This document shows positions 7,894 through 16,922 of a stretch of DNA of 64,000 bases, in pieces. The notes under the pieces are model-generated. The model had not been told where the DNA came from. It saw only the letters and a program-made list of their open reading frames with translations, and searched no databases. The stretch is from the NCBI RefSeq assembly GCF_020805785.1, contig NZ_JAJGZV010000006.1, forward strand, positions 62,001 through 126,000, read 5' to 3'. Numbering within the stretch: position 1 is the stretch's first letter; each line of letters starts with the position of its first letter. A program made the translations under genes and the position numbers. Source of the stretch: Flavobacterium chungbukense (GTDB taxonomy: Bacteria > Bacteroidota > Bacteroidia > Flavobacteriales > Flavobacteriaceae).

Positions 7894-8748
7894 TTACTCA
7901 ACCGTAATAAACTGCAACTGTTCAATATCTCCGTTATAAATATTAACATCAACACGATGTTTGATTCCTGGCAAAGAAGCCTTTTCTGTAAACTGCCAGA
8001 AAAGCCAGTCATCTTCGATTTTTTCTCTATAGAAATTGTAGTTCGCAATCCAAAATAAATAATCTCCAAATTCTTCTTTTAAGAAATCAGAATAATATCT
8101 TTCTCCAGAATAAATTATTGGGCGAACCTGATAATGTTTTTCCACTTTAATTAGCCAACGCTTTAAACCTTTCTTTAAACTATCTAAAGACTGATTTTTG
8201 GGCAATTTTTCTATATCTAAAACTGGCGGAAGATCTCCTTTTTGCAATTTTACTGTTTTAATAAACAAATCGGCCTGCTCTATAGAATTTTCGTTTGGAC
8301 GGTAATAATGGTAAGCACCGCGCATAATTTTGTTTTCCTTTGCTCCTTCCCAGTTTCTTTTGAATTGCCTGTCAACTCGGTCATTTCCTGCTGTTGCACG
8401 TATAAACACAAATTGTACTGGATATTTTTCATCTAAAATTTCCACTTCTTCCCAATCTACTTTTCCTTGAAATTCGGATACATCAATGCCAATCACTTTT
8501 CCTTTATGATTTTCAAGAACACGAATATTACGCACATCCGCAAGATGTTTATCTACCTCATCTTCATCCAGAACTTTTTCCGATTTAAAACCTAAATAGT
8601 AAGCAAGCCCTTTACGATAATGGTAAATGATCCCGATAAATAAAAGTGAAAAGAATAGTAGCAAAACCCCTCTAAAAATCCTGCTTAAAAGAGACCTTCC
8701 AGCTGGTTTTCTAGAATATGTTTTACGGTAAGTTGTTTTTCTTGCCAT
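7894..8748 (-). CDS. Membrane-anchored glycoside hydrolase family 25 (lysozyme-like)
   Basis: A 284-residue protein predicted to cut peptidoglycan between MurNAc and GlcNAc. A basic N-terminus (RKTTYRKTYSRKPAGR) precedes a single membrane segment at about 28-43, leaving the catalytic domain in the periplasm. The GH25 domain spans about 83-280 with GIDVSEFQG (Asp89) and LPPVLDIE (Asp178, Glu180), the acidic residues expected at the active site, plus GAYHYYRP and FWQFTE near the end. The gene starts nine bases after the end of pssA, and the two are probably co-transcribed. Cell-wall remodelling in growth is the likely role; a phage origin is not supported because no phage genes are near. Confidence 0.9.
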   Translation of the reverse strand: MARKTTYRKTYSRKPAGRSLLSRIFRGVLLLFFSLLFIGIIYHYRKGLAYYLGFKSEKVLDEDEVDKHLADVRNIRVLENHKGKVIGIDVSEFQGKVDWEEVEILDEKYPVQFVFIRATAGNDRVDRQFKRNWEGAKENKIMRGAYHYYRPNENSIEQADLFIKTVKLQKGDLPPVLDIEKLPKNQSLDSLKKGLKRWLIKVEKHYQVRPIIYSGERYYSDFLKEEFGDYLFWIANYNFYREKIEDDWLFWQFTEKASLPGIKHRVDVNIYNGDIEQLQFITVE

Positions 8749-8757
8749 TAAACAGAA

Positions 8758-9468
8758 TTACTTTTTCAAAGAGAGATTATTGATAATTGAAAGCAATACG
8801 TAAAAAACGATAATAAGCGGAATTGCGATATAATGAAGAAAAACAACCATTAAAATCGAAACGATTAAAAACACTATTTGAAGTGCATTTTCTTTAAAAC
8901 TAAATTTCTTAATTTTTAAAGAAAACAATGGAATTTCAGCATTCAAAATATAAGCACTGCACAATGTTATGATTAACAAAACCCATTGGTTAGTTAAGAT
9001 TTCTAGAATCATTAAAGAATCTGAAAAAGAAATAACCAGAGGAAGACTTAAAATAAACAATGCGTTTGCCGGTGTTGGTAAGCCAATAAAAGAATCTGTT
9101 TGGCGGGTATCGATATTAAAATTTGCCAAACGATAGCAAGAACCCAAAGTAATAATAAATCCTAAAAATGGAATTGCAGGATGTGTGCCCAATTCATGTG
9201 CGCTGTTATTAAACATACTGTACATGACGTATCCAGGAGTTACACCGCTTGTCACCATATCTGCCAATGAATCTAATTGCAATCCTAACGGACTCGAAAC
9301 TTTGAATAATCTTGCAAAAAAGCCATCAAAAAAATCAAAAAAGATTCCTAAACAAACCATATAAAATGCCATTAAATAATTATTCTGAGAAACATAAACA
9401 ATTGCGACACAACCACAGAAAAGATTAATTAATGTGATTAGGTTTGGAATGTGCTTTTTAATATTCAT
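8758..9468 (-). CDS. pssA: CDP-diacylglycerol--serine O-phosphatidyltransferase
   Basis: A 236-residue polytopic membrane enzyme that joins serine to CDP-diacylglycerol to give phosphatidylserine, the precursor of phosphatidylethanolamine. The CDP-alcohol phosphotransferase signature is complete: DG at 48-49, AR at 52-53, Gly62, Asp66 and Asp70 within FFDGFFARLFKVSSPLG and the following LQLDSLAD. At least six hydrophobic helices follow. Length and the early motif position match the Bacteroidota and Gram-positive type II PssA rather than the E. coli phospholipase D-like enzyme. A promoter with an exact -7 box lies about 30 bases upstream. The GH25 gene follows nine bases downstream. Confidence 0.93.
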   Translation of the reverse strand: MNIKKHIPNLITLINLFCGCVAIVYVSQNNYLMAFYMVCLGIFFDFFDGFFARLFKVSSPLGLQLDSLADMVTSGVTPGYVMYSMFNNSAHELGTHPAIPFLGFIITLGSCYRLANFNIDTRQTDSFIGLPTPANALFILSLPLVISFSDSLMILEILTNQWVLLIITLCSAYILNAEIPLFSLKIKKFSFKENALQIVFLIVSILMVVFLHYIAIPLIIVFYVLLSIINNLSLKK

Positions 9469-9496
9469 AGTTTGAAATTTTGATAATGGCAGAGAA

Positions 9497-9524
9497 CAAA
9501 TTTAGCATAATAACTGGATGCAAA
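9497..9524 (-). promoter_or_regulatory. Candidate promoter of pssA
   Basis: On the minus strand, TTTG (9521-9524) is followed after 16 bases by TAAATTTG (9497-9504), an exact TAnnTTTG. Spacing is one base under the usual 17-23. The predicted start of transcription lies about 20 bases before the pssA ATG at 9468. This is the best two-part promoter match I found in the window. Confidence 0.5.
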
Positions 9525-9609
9525 ACGAGTTTTTTCAAGAGTTTTTTAATTCTGGCTTCTACTTTTAGAATATTTAACCTAAGGAACTTATTAGATGAGT
9601 AAAATATTA

Positions 9610-9617
9610 TATTTTTG
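9610..9617 (+). promoter_or_regulatory. Candidate -7 promoter box for the PorV/PorQ-family gene
   Basis: TATTTTTG matches TAnnTTTG exactly and lies 42 bases before the TTG start at 9659, in the divergent gap with pssA. No clear -33 TTG is found upstream. Confidence 0.4.
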
Positions 9618-9658
9618 ATAAAAATTAAAACAGGTCTAGATCTGTAAAAACATATCCG

Positions 9659-10726
9659 TTGAAGAAATTTTTAGTATTTATATTATTTTGGAGTTTTACT
9701 TTTCAGTATGGACAAACCGTTCGAAAATATTCGAATGAATTTATGAATATTGGAGTTGATGCTGCGGCACTTGGAATGTCGAGCGCTGTTACGGCTTCTA
9801 CAAATGATGTAAATGCAGTTTACTGGAATCCAGCAGGTTTAACCAATCTTGAAGATCACCAAATTGCTTTAATGCACGCTAGTTATTTTGCCAATATTGC
9901 ACAATACGATTATATCGGCTACGCAAGTCCGATTGATGATCGAAGTGCATGGGGAATTTCGATGATTCGTTTTGGAGTAGACGACATTATGGACACTACT
10001 CAATTGATCGATAGTCAAGGAAATATAGACTACAATAGAATTCGTCTCTTTTCAACCGCCGATTATGGTTTTACTTTTTCGTATGCCAGAAAACTCCCCG
10101 TTGATGGATTTCAATATGGTGTCAATGCAAAAGTAATTCGAAGAGTAATTGGAAAATTTGCGAATTCGTGGGGTTTTGGGTTTGACATCGGACTTCAGTT
10201 TGAAAGGAATAACTGGAAATTTGGGTTAATGCTTCGCGACATTACAACTACTTATAATGTCTGGAATATTGATGAAGAAGAATACGCTAAAATTGCCAAT
10301 GCAATTCCTGGAGAAAATAACGAATTACCAGAAAGTACCGAAATTACGTTGCCAAAAGCACAATTAGGAGTTTCAAAGCGATTTGATTTTCATAACGATT
10401 ATAGCCTTGTTACTTCTGCAAACTTAAATATGAGATTTGAACAAACTAATGATATTATCTCATCAAAAGTAGTAAGTATAGACCCAGCTCTAGGGTTTGA
10501 GTTTGGTTATACTGATTTAGTATTTGTGAGAGCCGGAGCAGGAAATTTTCAGAATGTAACGCAATTGGATAATACTGAGAAATTAAATTTTCAACCCAAT
10601 ATCGGATTAGGTTTTAGATATAAAGGCATTCAAGTTGATTATGCTTTGACCGATTTAGGAAACCAAAGTACAGCCTTGTATTCTAATATTTTTTCATTAA
10701 AAGTGGATTTAGGAATCTTTAGATAA
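9659..10726 (+). CDS. PorV/PorQ-family outer-membrane protein
   Basis: A 355-residue protein with an N-terminal signal peptide (MKKFLVFILFWSFTFQYGQ) and a beta-barrel-like body. The segment FMNIGVDAAALGMSSAVTA then NAVYWNPAGL near 27-61 is the hallmark of PorV/PorQ proteins, FadL-type barrels tied to the type IX secretion system and surface attachment of its cargo. The chain ends in alternating hydrophobic residues with a terminal Arg after Phe, as in barrels. I cannot tell whether it is PorV, PorQ or a paralogue. The start is a TTG at 9659, giving an intact signal peptide; no ATG lies nearby in frame. DUF4105 gene follows 38 bases downstream. Confidence 0.8.
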   Translation: MKKFLVFILFWSFTFQYGQTVRKYSNEFMNIGVDAAALGMSSAVTASTNDVNAVYWNPAGLTNLEDHQIALMHASYFANIAQYDYIGYASPIDDRSAWGISMIRFGVDDIMDTTQLIDSQGNIDYNRIRLFSTADYGFTFSYARKLPVDGFQYGVNAKVIRRVIGKFANSWGFGFDIGLQFERNNWKFGLMLRDITTTYNVWNIDEEEYAKIANAIPGENNELPESTEITLPKAQLGVSKRFDFHNDYSLVTSANLNMRFEQTNDIISSKVVSIDPALGFEFGYTDLVFVRAGAGNFQNVTQLDNTEKLNFQPNIGLGFRYKGIQVDYALTDLGNQSTALYSNIFSLKVDLGIFR

Positions 10727-10764
10727 TTTTCTAAATCATAAAATTCAAAAAAAAAAATTAAATC

Positions 10765-11901
10765 ATGAAAACTGTCATTTTCAAAAAAACACTTTTTATT
10801 TTATTCTTCTTGCTGAGTTTCATTGGTTTTAGCCAAAGCTTGCCTTTATCTAAAGATGCTAAAATAAGTGTTCTTACTTGTGGACTTGGCAACGAAACTT
10901 ATTCTTACTTTGGACATACTGGTCTTAGAGTTTCTGATCCGGGCAACAATTTTGATGTTGTCTACAATTACGGAACTTTCGATTTCAGAACACCAAATTT
11001 CGTTTTAAAATTTGCAAAAGGAGATTTACAGTATTTCGCTACAGTTCACTCCTACGCAGATTTTTACAATGAATACACATATGAGAAAAGAAGCATTTTT
11101 GAACAAGATTTATTGATTCCGCAAGATTTAAAACAAAAACTTTTTGACGAATTAAATGCTGTTTTAGCTTCTGAAGAACGCTATTATACTTATAAATTTA
11201 TTGATAAAAATTGTACTTCAATGGTTGTTGATGTTATCAATAAATCTTTAGGACAGACTGTAATTACTAAAAAAGAAGATACCGATAAAACATATCGTTC
11301 TATTTTGTTTCCTTATTTTGATGGTCATTTTTACGATCAACTGGGAACTAGTATCATTTTCGGAACAAAAGTGGATCAAATGGGAACGAGAATATTTCTT
11401 CCATTTGAATTGAAAAACAGCTTAGACAAAACTACTTTTCAAAATAAGCTATTAGCTGGCAAAAGCAAAACCTTACTAGAATTTACCAAAGAAACTCCAA
11501 CATCTTGGTGGAATAACATTTACACCTATTTGTTCATCTTGCTATTTGTTATTTTCGCAAAAAGCAAAGGAGTCGACAAAATCTTTTTCTTGATATTGTC
11601 TTTAATTGGAATATTTTTCGTCGTTATGGGATTTTATTCTTTTCACCAAGAACTGGCAATGAATTATAATGTTTTACTTTTCAGTCCACTTTTATTGGTT
11701 TTAATTCTGTTTTCTGTTCTCAAAAACAAATTATGGACTTATCGATTTTCATTAATCAATTTTGTTCTTTTAGTGATTTACTTTTTGTTTTTAATTAACA
11801 AAGCGCACTTCTTTATTACGTTGCCCTTAATTATTACAAGCGGTGTAGCTTTAGTTAGAACAGCAATTAGAAATAAAAAGCCAATTCCTATTATAATTTA
11901 A
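10765..11901 (+). CDS. DUF4105 (Lnb N-terminal-like) membrane protein
   Basis: A 378-residue protein with a signal peptide (about 1-24, ending GFSQS), a periplasmic domain at about 25-235 with the DUF4105 features VLTCGLGNETYSYFGHTGLRV and FDVVYNYGTFDF, and a conserved KFIDKNCTSM block containing a Cys. Four to five membrane helices fill about 248-370. DUF4105 resembles NlpC/P60-like cysteine enzymes: the His of YFGHTGLRV and the Cys of DKNCTS could form an active pair, an inference. Probably co-transcribed with the PorV/PorQ-family gene. Its stop codon abuts, with no base between, the stop of the convergent sugar transferase gene. Confidence 0.82.
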   Translation: MKTVIFKKTLFILFFLLSFIGFSQSLPLSKDAKISVLTCGLGNETYSYFGHTGLRVSDPGNNFDVVYNYGTFDFRTPNFVLKFAKGDLQYFATVHSYADFYNEYTYEKRSIFEQDLLIPQDLKQKLFDELNAVLASEERYYTYKFIDKNCTSMVVDVINKSLGQTVITKKEDTDKTYRSILFPYFDGHFYDQLGTSIIFGTKVDQMGTRIFLPFELKNSLDKTTFQNKLLAGKSKTLLEFTKETPTSWWNNIYTYLFILLFVIFAKSKGVDKIFFLILSLIGIFFVVMGFYSFHQELAMNYNVLLFSPLLLVLILFSVLKNKLWTYRFSLINFVLLVIYFLFLINKAHFFITLPLIITSGVALVRTAIRNKKPIPIII

Positions 11902-13296
11902 TTATTGGCCGCGATAAAACAAAACCGTTGTAATCGTTTTTAGAGTAATGCTCAAATCTAGAAATACGCTTCTATGTTTGATGTAATACAAATCGTATTG
12001 AAGTTTTATCAAGCTTTCTTCTATTGATTCTCCGTAAGAATAATTTACCTGAGCCCAACCTGTCAGTCCCGGTTTAATAACATGGCGTGTTTCGTAAAGA
12101 GGCATTACACTTGCTATTTCTTCAACAAAAAATGGTCTTTCGGGTCTTGGTCCGATTACTGCCATGTCTCCTTTTAAAACATTGATAAACTGAGGAAGTT
12201 CATCAATTCTTGACTTCCGCATAAATTTACCAAAAGGAGTAACTCTTTTATCGTTATGCAATGCAAAAACAGCTCCATCAGATTCTGAATTGGCTGTCAT
12301 GGTTCTAAATTTATAAATCTCGAAAACAACACCATTTTTGCCTATTCGCTCTTGGGTATAAAAGAGGCTACCTTTATTTGCAAAATAATTAGCAATTAAA
12401 ATTATTGGAATAAAAATCAGGCAAATCATCAATCCGAACAGAGAAAAGAAAAGCTCCATTACACGAATCAATAACAAATACAATCTGTTGTTGTTACTTC
12501 TGCTGAATGGGAAAAAACGATAAAAATCTCTTCCTATATATTGCACCGGAATTCGCTGTGTTTTACTCTCGTACACTTGCGTGTACTCACGAATTATATT
12601 TCCGTTTTCTAACAAATGAAGCAATTGCTGATATAAGTCGGTTGTAATTCCATCTGTTTTTTGTGATGCAATAACAATTTCTGAGACATTATGTGTAGTT
12701 ACAAAAAGCTCTAAATCTTCTTTTTTAATTTCTTTTACATAATGAAAATCTACATTTTCATCTGTCAAAGAATCGGAATTTACAAAACCAATAATTTTAT
12801 AATGTGGGTCAACATTTTCAAGTCCCAAAACTAATTCTTCAACTTCTCTTTGATCACAAATTAAAACTACATTTTGAACAAAACGATAAGAGGCAAGAAA
12901 ATAAACATAAAAAAATCGCCACAACAGCAAAGAACTCAAAATGGCGAAATAGAAGATAATAATAATTAATCGCTGTTTAGGAAGTTCTGGCGATAAAATT
13001 GGAGTCAGTAAATATGCCGTTATCGAAGTGACAGAAGTTAAAACAACATTACGTAAAATCTGAAATTGATTACTTGCAGTCTGCAGATTGTATATTTCAA
13101 AAATATTTCCGAAAACATAAAGATAAGCAATCAGTAAAAAAGACTTTAAATATTTACCGTCTTCTAAAACATAATAATGATAGTCAAATAAAAGGCTAAG
13201 AGCATACAGAGCAGTAAAAACAAATATCGCATCAAAAAGATAAAGAAGAACTTTCCTTTCCGAAATTTCGAAATGCATTTTGCTTAGTGTAGGCAT
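11902..13296 (-). CDS. Polyprenyl-phosphate sugar-1-phosphate transferase (WbaP/WcaJ type)
   Basis: An initiating phosphoglycosyltransferase that moves a sugar-1-phosphate from a nucleotide sugar to undecaprenyl phosphate. I choose the ATG at 13296 (MPTLSKMHFEIS, 464 aa) over a TTG two codons earlier; an ATG at 13278 is also possible. Four to five N-terminal helices (about 15-140) precede a cytoplasmic CoA-binding-like region, another helix near 275-300, and the catalytic bacterial sugar transferase domain with FYTQERIGKNG, YKFRTM, RIDELPQF and VIGPRPERP. It is the last gene of the glycan locus and has its own -7 box. The sugar is unknown; glucose or galactose is usual for the family. Confidence 0.92.
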   Translation of the reverse strand: MPTLSKMHFEISERKVLLYLFDAIFVFTALYALSLLFDYHYYVLEDGKYLKSFLLIAYLYVFGNIFEIYNLQTASNQFQILRNVVLTSVTSITAYLLTPILSPELPKQRLIIIIFYFAILSSLLLWRFFYVYFLASYRFVQNVVLICDQREVEELVLGLENVDPHYKIIGFVNSDSLTDENVDFHYVKEIKKEDLELFVTTHNVSEIVIASQKTDGITTDLYQQLLHLLENGNIIREYTQVYESKTQRIPVQYIGRDFYRFFPFSRSNNNRLYLLLIRVMELFFSLFGLMICLIFIPIILIANYFANKGSLFYTQERIGKNGVVFEIYKFRTMTANSESDGAVFALHNDKRVTPFGKFMRKSRIDELPQFINVLKGDMAVIGPRPERPFFVEEIASVMPLYETRHVIKPGLTGWAQVNYSYGESIEESLIKLQYDLYYIKHRSVFLDLSITLKTITTVLFYRGQ

Positions 13297-13332
13297 ATAC
13301 AATATTATTTTTTAGAATCAATTTGGTTGAGA

Positions 13333-13340
13333 CAAATGTA
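13333..13340 (-). promoter_or_regulatory. Candidate -7 promoter box for the WbaP-type gene
   Basis: TACATTTG on the minus strand is an exact -7 match, placed about 37 bases before the ATG at 13296, in the short gap after the O-antigen ligase-like gene. A TTG exists upstream but at 11 bases, too close for a standard -33. Confidence 0.4.
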
Positions 13341-13355
13341 TTGTAAAAAAACAAT

Positions 13356-14705
13356 TTAGCTATCAGCATTTTCTATTTTTTCAGGAATCTTAATCTTAAC
13401 AGAAAGCAAACATAGCGCATATAAAAAAGCTGGTGCCGCCGTTCGCATTGCCGCATGATTTATGGTTAATAACCAAAAAACAAAACACGAAAGAAAATAT
13501 AAATGCTGGCGATTATTGAGATAAAGAATGAAAGGAGTTAGAAATAATATTAACAAACAAAAAATTCCAAATAGTCCGTGTTCAGAAAGCATTCTTGTAA
13601 TTTCATTATGCGACGCAGCTTCTTCTTTTGTTAATTCTAATCGCTTGTATTTACTTAATCCAACACCAACACCTAACACCGGATCATTAAGGAATAGCTT
13701 TATTTCTTCATCCATAATTTCTTCCCTTCCACCTAAACGATCCTTTTTTACTCGTCCTGCAGCATCCTTATTAGCGTATCTCTTCTGAATAAGTCCAGAA
13801 GTCTGTAAAGACGAATAGGTCCAGATACCTGCCCCAATTAAAGCTGTAACCACAAAAACTAGAATAAATTTGCCTCTACTTTTAGCATTTGAGCTTACAT
13901 ATAACAAAAATAACAAACAAACTATCATGGCTACGGCCGTAAAAACTCCTCCTCTTGAAAATGTTACTATTGCTCTGTAGGTGATAAAAATCAACAAAAA
14001 TGCGTTGATAAGTATATCTCTTTTTGATTTTGAAAACAATATCATCTGAGTAAAAAAGACAAACATTCCTAGTCCCAAAATAGTTGAAACCTGGTTTGGC
14101 CCAAAACCTCCTGAAGTTTCAAAATTTGACTGCGTTCCTGTTACCACATCCTTCACGCTCGGATTATATAAAAACAAATATACTGTTGTGGTAATGACTG
14201 GCATACCCATTGCAATTAGAATATTCTGAAAATCAGAAAATAATATTTTCCTTTTAAAGGTATATATTGAAGCTATTGCTAAACAAACGGGTCCCGACAA
14301 ATTAAAAAACAATGCTTTTTTAATATCTATGGAAGAATCTGCCACTGCATTAGTAATTAAAATTCCTGGAATTAATAGAATTAGAAAAAAACAATAAATT
14401 AATGCATTTGCAGAAAAATTGCTATAAAACATTCCCACTAACATAAAGAAAACCACAGTGAATTTTACATATTCATTATTAAAATTCCCACCTGTCATTC
14501 TCAAAAAAACCTCGACTCCAACTAAATAAGCTGCCACCAATAAAACTTCGTTATTTCTATTTTTCGTTTGGTAGACAATACTGAAACCAACAATAAGAAT
14601 TAATAAGCTATATATTTTTGATAAAAAAGGAACAATAAAAACAGCCAATGCTATTAAAGCATGAATAATGATTATGGCTAAGTAGCTGAATTTTGTGCTT
14701 TTCAT
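13356..14705 (-). CDS. O-antigen ligase/polymerase-like membrane protein (Wzy/WaaL superfamily)
   Basis: A 449-residue protein with about eleven to twelve membrane helices. The Wzy_C/WaaL region is seen as TFSRGGVFTAVAM near 248-260 and a large periplasmic loop containing PVLGVGVGLSKYK and ASHNEITRMLSEHGLFGIF near 365-390; the Arg and His of these motifs are those implicated in ligases. Such proteins either polymerise lipid-linked repeat units or transfer the finished glycan to lipid A-core or protein, and sequence alone does not separate these. Neighbour of the WbaP-type transferase downstream and a GT4 enzyme 13 bases upstream. Given the ABC exporter in the locus, ligase function is attractive. 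Confidence 0.85.
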   Translation of the reverse strand: MKSTKFSYLAIIIIHALIALAVFIVPFLSKIYSLLILIVGFSIVYQTKNRNNEVLLVAAYLVGVEVFLRMTGGNFNNEYVKFTVVFFMLVGMFYSNFSANALIYCFFLILLIPGILITNAVADSSIDIKKALFFNLSGPVCLAIASIYTFKRKILFSDFQNILIAMGMPVITTTVYLFLYNPSVKDVVTGTQSNFETSGGFGPNQVSTILGLGMFVFFTQMILFSKSKRDILINAFLLIFITYRAIVTFSRGGVFTAVAMIVCLLFLLYVSSNAKSRGKFILVFVVTALIGAGIWTYSSLQTSGLIQKRYANKDAAGRVKKDRLGGREEIMDEEIKLFLNDPVLGVGVGLSKYKRLELTKEEAASHNEITRMLSEHGLFGIFCLLILFLTPFILYLNNRQHLYFLSCFVFWLLTINHAAMRTAAPAFLYALCLLSVKIKIPEKIENADS

Positions 14706-14718
14706 TAATACGTTTTAT

Positions 14719-15807
14719 TTACTTTGCAAAAGTAGTCAAAGATTTTAACCACAGCAGATAGTCATGTAAAATTGATTTTTCGCTAAAGTGCCGTTCCACA
14801 AAAGATTTTAAGCAACTTCCTATTTCTTTACGAGTATGTTCTTCTTCAATTAACTTTTTTAGCGAACTTACCAATTGATTTACGTTATTAGATTCAATTA
14901 AAAAACCTTCATTTACAGAATAAATGATTTTTGAAATTTCACCTACATTTGTTGCAACAACTGGCAACCCTGATAAACCATATTCCAAAAGAGCTAATGG
15001 AAGCCCTTCTGAAAGCGATGTCAAAACTCCTATTTGACAATACTGAAGCAGATTTTGAGTATTACCTAAGGCTCCGTAAAAAAAAACGGTTTTTGAAAGT
15101 TTTAAATCTTCTACTTTACGAGTTAGTTTCTCGCTGTAGGAGTCATTAAAGTCTTTACCGACTAGATGAAAAGTCCAATCTGGAAATTTTTTATGAATTT
15201 GAAAAGCGCCATCAATTAATAATTCATGATTTTTTTGAGGACGCAAATTGGCAACACAAATAATTCTTTTTCCATCAACACCTTTCAATTCTAACGATTT
15301 TATGGATGCATCTGATTGCTGTATAAAATTAGGAAGATAAACTACTTGTGGGCATTTTAAATAATTTTGTGCCCATTTCCGAAGTGACAAATTCACAGAA
15401 ATAATTCCTGAAAAGAAATAGGAACTCCATTTGAGAACTGCATTTTTCCTTATTTCTAAATTTTGCGAAATTCCATAATGATCATGCCACACAATTTTGA
15501 TTTTAGGAATTAAAATCTTTACTAATACGGCAATAAAAAATGAAGAACTATGTGCATGAATGATACTAACTTTATTACTTTTCAAATAGTTTCGTAATTT
15601 AAAAATGGCCTTTAAATCGAAACTGGATTTTTTTTCTAGAAATAAATAAGATACATTTTTAGTAACGTAATTGTATAACAAACCTTCTTTTCGGGTAACA
15701 ATTAGACCAGAAAACTCTATCTTATCTGAAAGCGAATTAGCATAGTTAACCGCCATTCTCTCTGCGCCTCCAGCCTCTAAAGAATCAATAATTTGAACAA
15801 TTCTCAT
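14719..15807 (-). CDS. Glycosyltransferase, GT4-like
   Basis: A 362-residue GT-B enzyme. It opens MRIVQIIDSLEAGGAERMAV, the donor-domain glycine loop with a GGAER motif common in GT4 enzymes, has IIHAHSSSFF near 98-107, a second Rossmann half starting IICVANLRPQKN near 182-193, and the C-terminal E-x7-E region LSEGLPLALLEYGLSGLPVVA. Likely adds a hexose or amino sugar to the growing glycan on the cytoplasmic face; donor and acceptor cannot be told. It overlaps the next upstream gene by four bases (ATGA), so they are coupled. Confidence 0.88.
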   Translation of the reverse strand: MRIVQIIDSLEAGGAERMAVNYANSLSDKIEFSGLIVTRKEGLLYNYVTKNVSYLFLEKKSSFDLKAIFKLRNYLKSNKVSIIHAHSSSFFIAVLVKILIPKIKIVWHDHYGISQNLEIRKNAVLKWSSYFFSGIISVNLSLRKWAQNYLKCPQVVYLPNFIQQSDASIKSLELKGVDGKRIICVANLRPQKNHELLIDGAFQIHKKFPDWTFHLVGKDFNDSYSEKLTRKVEDLKLSKTVFFYGALGNTQNLLQYCQIGVLTSLSEGLPLALLEYGLSGLPVVATNVGEISKIIYSVNEGFLIESNNVNQLVSSLKKLIEEEHTRKEIGSCLKSFVERHFSEKSILHDYLLWLKSLTTFAK

Positions 15808-16922
15808 TTGAATAAAAGTTTTTTTATTTCTGCTTCAAAAAGTTCTAAAGTATAATATTGCGACCAGTTTTGCGACAATCTGCTTTTGTTTCTAAAATTA
15901 CTTTCATCCTTAATAATATGTTCCATTTGATCTAAATCTTGATTTAAATCCATTTCTAATAAAACACCTCTATTCCCAAAATCAAGTATAAAAGGAACAC
16001 ACGAAACTTTTGTTGCTATTGGAACGCATCCCCAGAACATTGCTTCGGCAATAGCTTTGGGCCAACCCTCACTTTTAGACGGCAATATTACAAAATGACT
16101 TTTTTTATAGGCTATTTTAATAGTTTCTTTGTTTTTATTTCCATGAAAAATAACAATATCCTGAAGTTTATTTTTTTGAATATACTTCTGTAATCTTTCT
16201 TTTTCAGCGCCGTCGCCGTATAAATTTAAGATAACTGATCTGCCTTTTTCTGTCAGTTTCTCAATTAACTTTATTGCATACAATGGATTCTTTCCTGGTA
16301 CTAAACTGCCTACAAAAACCAAATCAATTACTGGATTTAAACTTGTTTTAGCAACAGCTTCTTTTTCTGAATCTGAATAAGTTGCTGTAAAAAATGGTTT
16401 TATATTCTTAGATTGATTTTTCCAATCGCCATAAACCAGCACTTGCATATTTCGAGTTAAAAATGTATTTTTTAAAATCCATTTTTGAATATTGTAGGTA
16501 AATGGTTGTTTACTTTGCGAATCCCAATTACCTGCATATTTTGCTGTCTTGATTTTATTCGGAAACAAAATCTGAACAAAACAGCCAATTAATCCCACAT
16601 TTCCAGGACATCGCAAATGAATATGATCTGCTTTTTTCATTGCACAAAATATTTCCCAAAAAATAATCGGTAACTTGAAGAGTGAACTAAATGTTTTATT
16701 AAAACTAGTAAAACTAAAATCAGGTACCTTTCTAAAATCTATTTTCTCATGATTATAAAGGCTGTCTATAACTGTTGGCGTGCCTTTTTTTACTGGAGCA
16801 ACAATAATTACTTCATTTACATATTTAAACCATATATTCATTTCGTAAACATAAGGCGCATAGCCAAAATAATTATTAGCTTGCTGAATATGATTGACAT
16901 GTGTAATTATTGCAAATTTCAT
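15804..16922 (-). CDS. Glycosyltransferase, GT4-like
   Basis: A 372-residue GT-B enzyme beginning MKFAIITHVNHIQQANNYFG, followed by Tyr- and Asn-rich segments of the acceptor domain. The donor half begins DLVFVGSLVPGKNPLYAI near 200-217 and contains SEGWPKAIAEAMFWGCVPIA, the EAxxxGxxxIA nucleotide-sugar motif. The basic segment ADHIHLRCPGNVGLIG near 94-109 resembles loops in enzymes that bind lipid-linked acceptors, a weak hint. It shares an ATGA overlap with the downstream GT4 and a one-base TAATG overlap with the gene upstream, so the cluster is tightly coupled. Confidence 0.87.
   Translation of the reverse strand: MKFAIITHVNHIQQANNYFGYAPYVYEMNIWFKYVNEVIIVAPVKKGTPTVIDSLYNHEKIDFRKVPDFSFTSFNKTFSSLFKLPIIFWEIFCAMKKADHIHLRCPGNVGLIGCFVQILFPNKIKTAKYAGNWDSQSKQPFTYNIQKWILKNTFLTRNMQVLVYGDWKNQSKNIKPFFTATYSDSEKEAVAKTSLNPVIDLVFVGSLVPGKNPLYAIKLIEKLTEKGRSVILNLYGDGAEKERLQKYIQKNKLQDIVIFHGNKNKETIKIAYKKSHFVILPSKSEGWPKAIAEAMFWGCVPIATKVSCVPFILDFGNRGVLLEMDLNQDLDQMEHIIKDESNFRNKSRLSQNWSQYYTLELFEAEIKKLLFK

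Noticed and set aside
7894-8748. Phage endolysin
   Set aside because: GH25 domains occur in phages, but this copy has a membrane anchor, sits next to pssA and has no phage neighbours.
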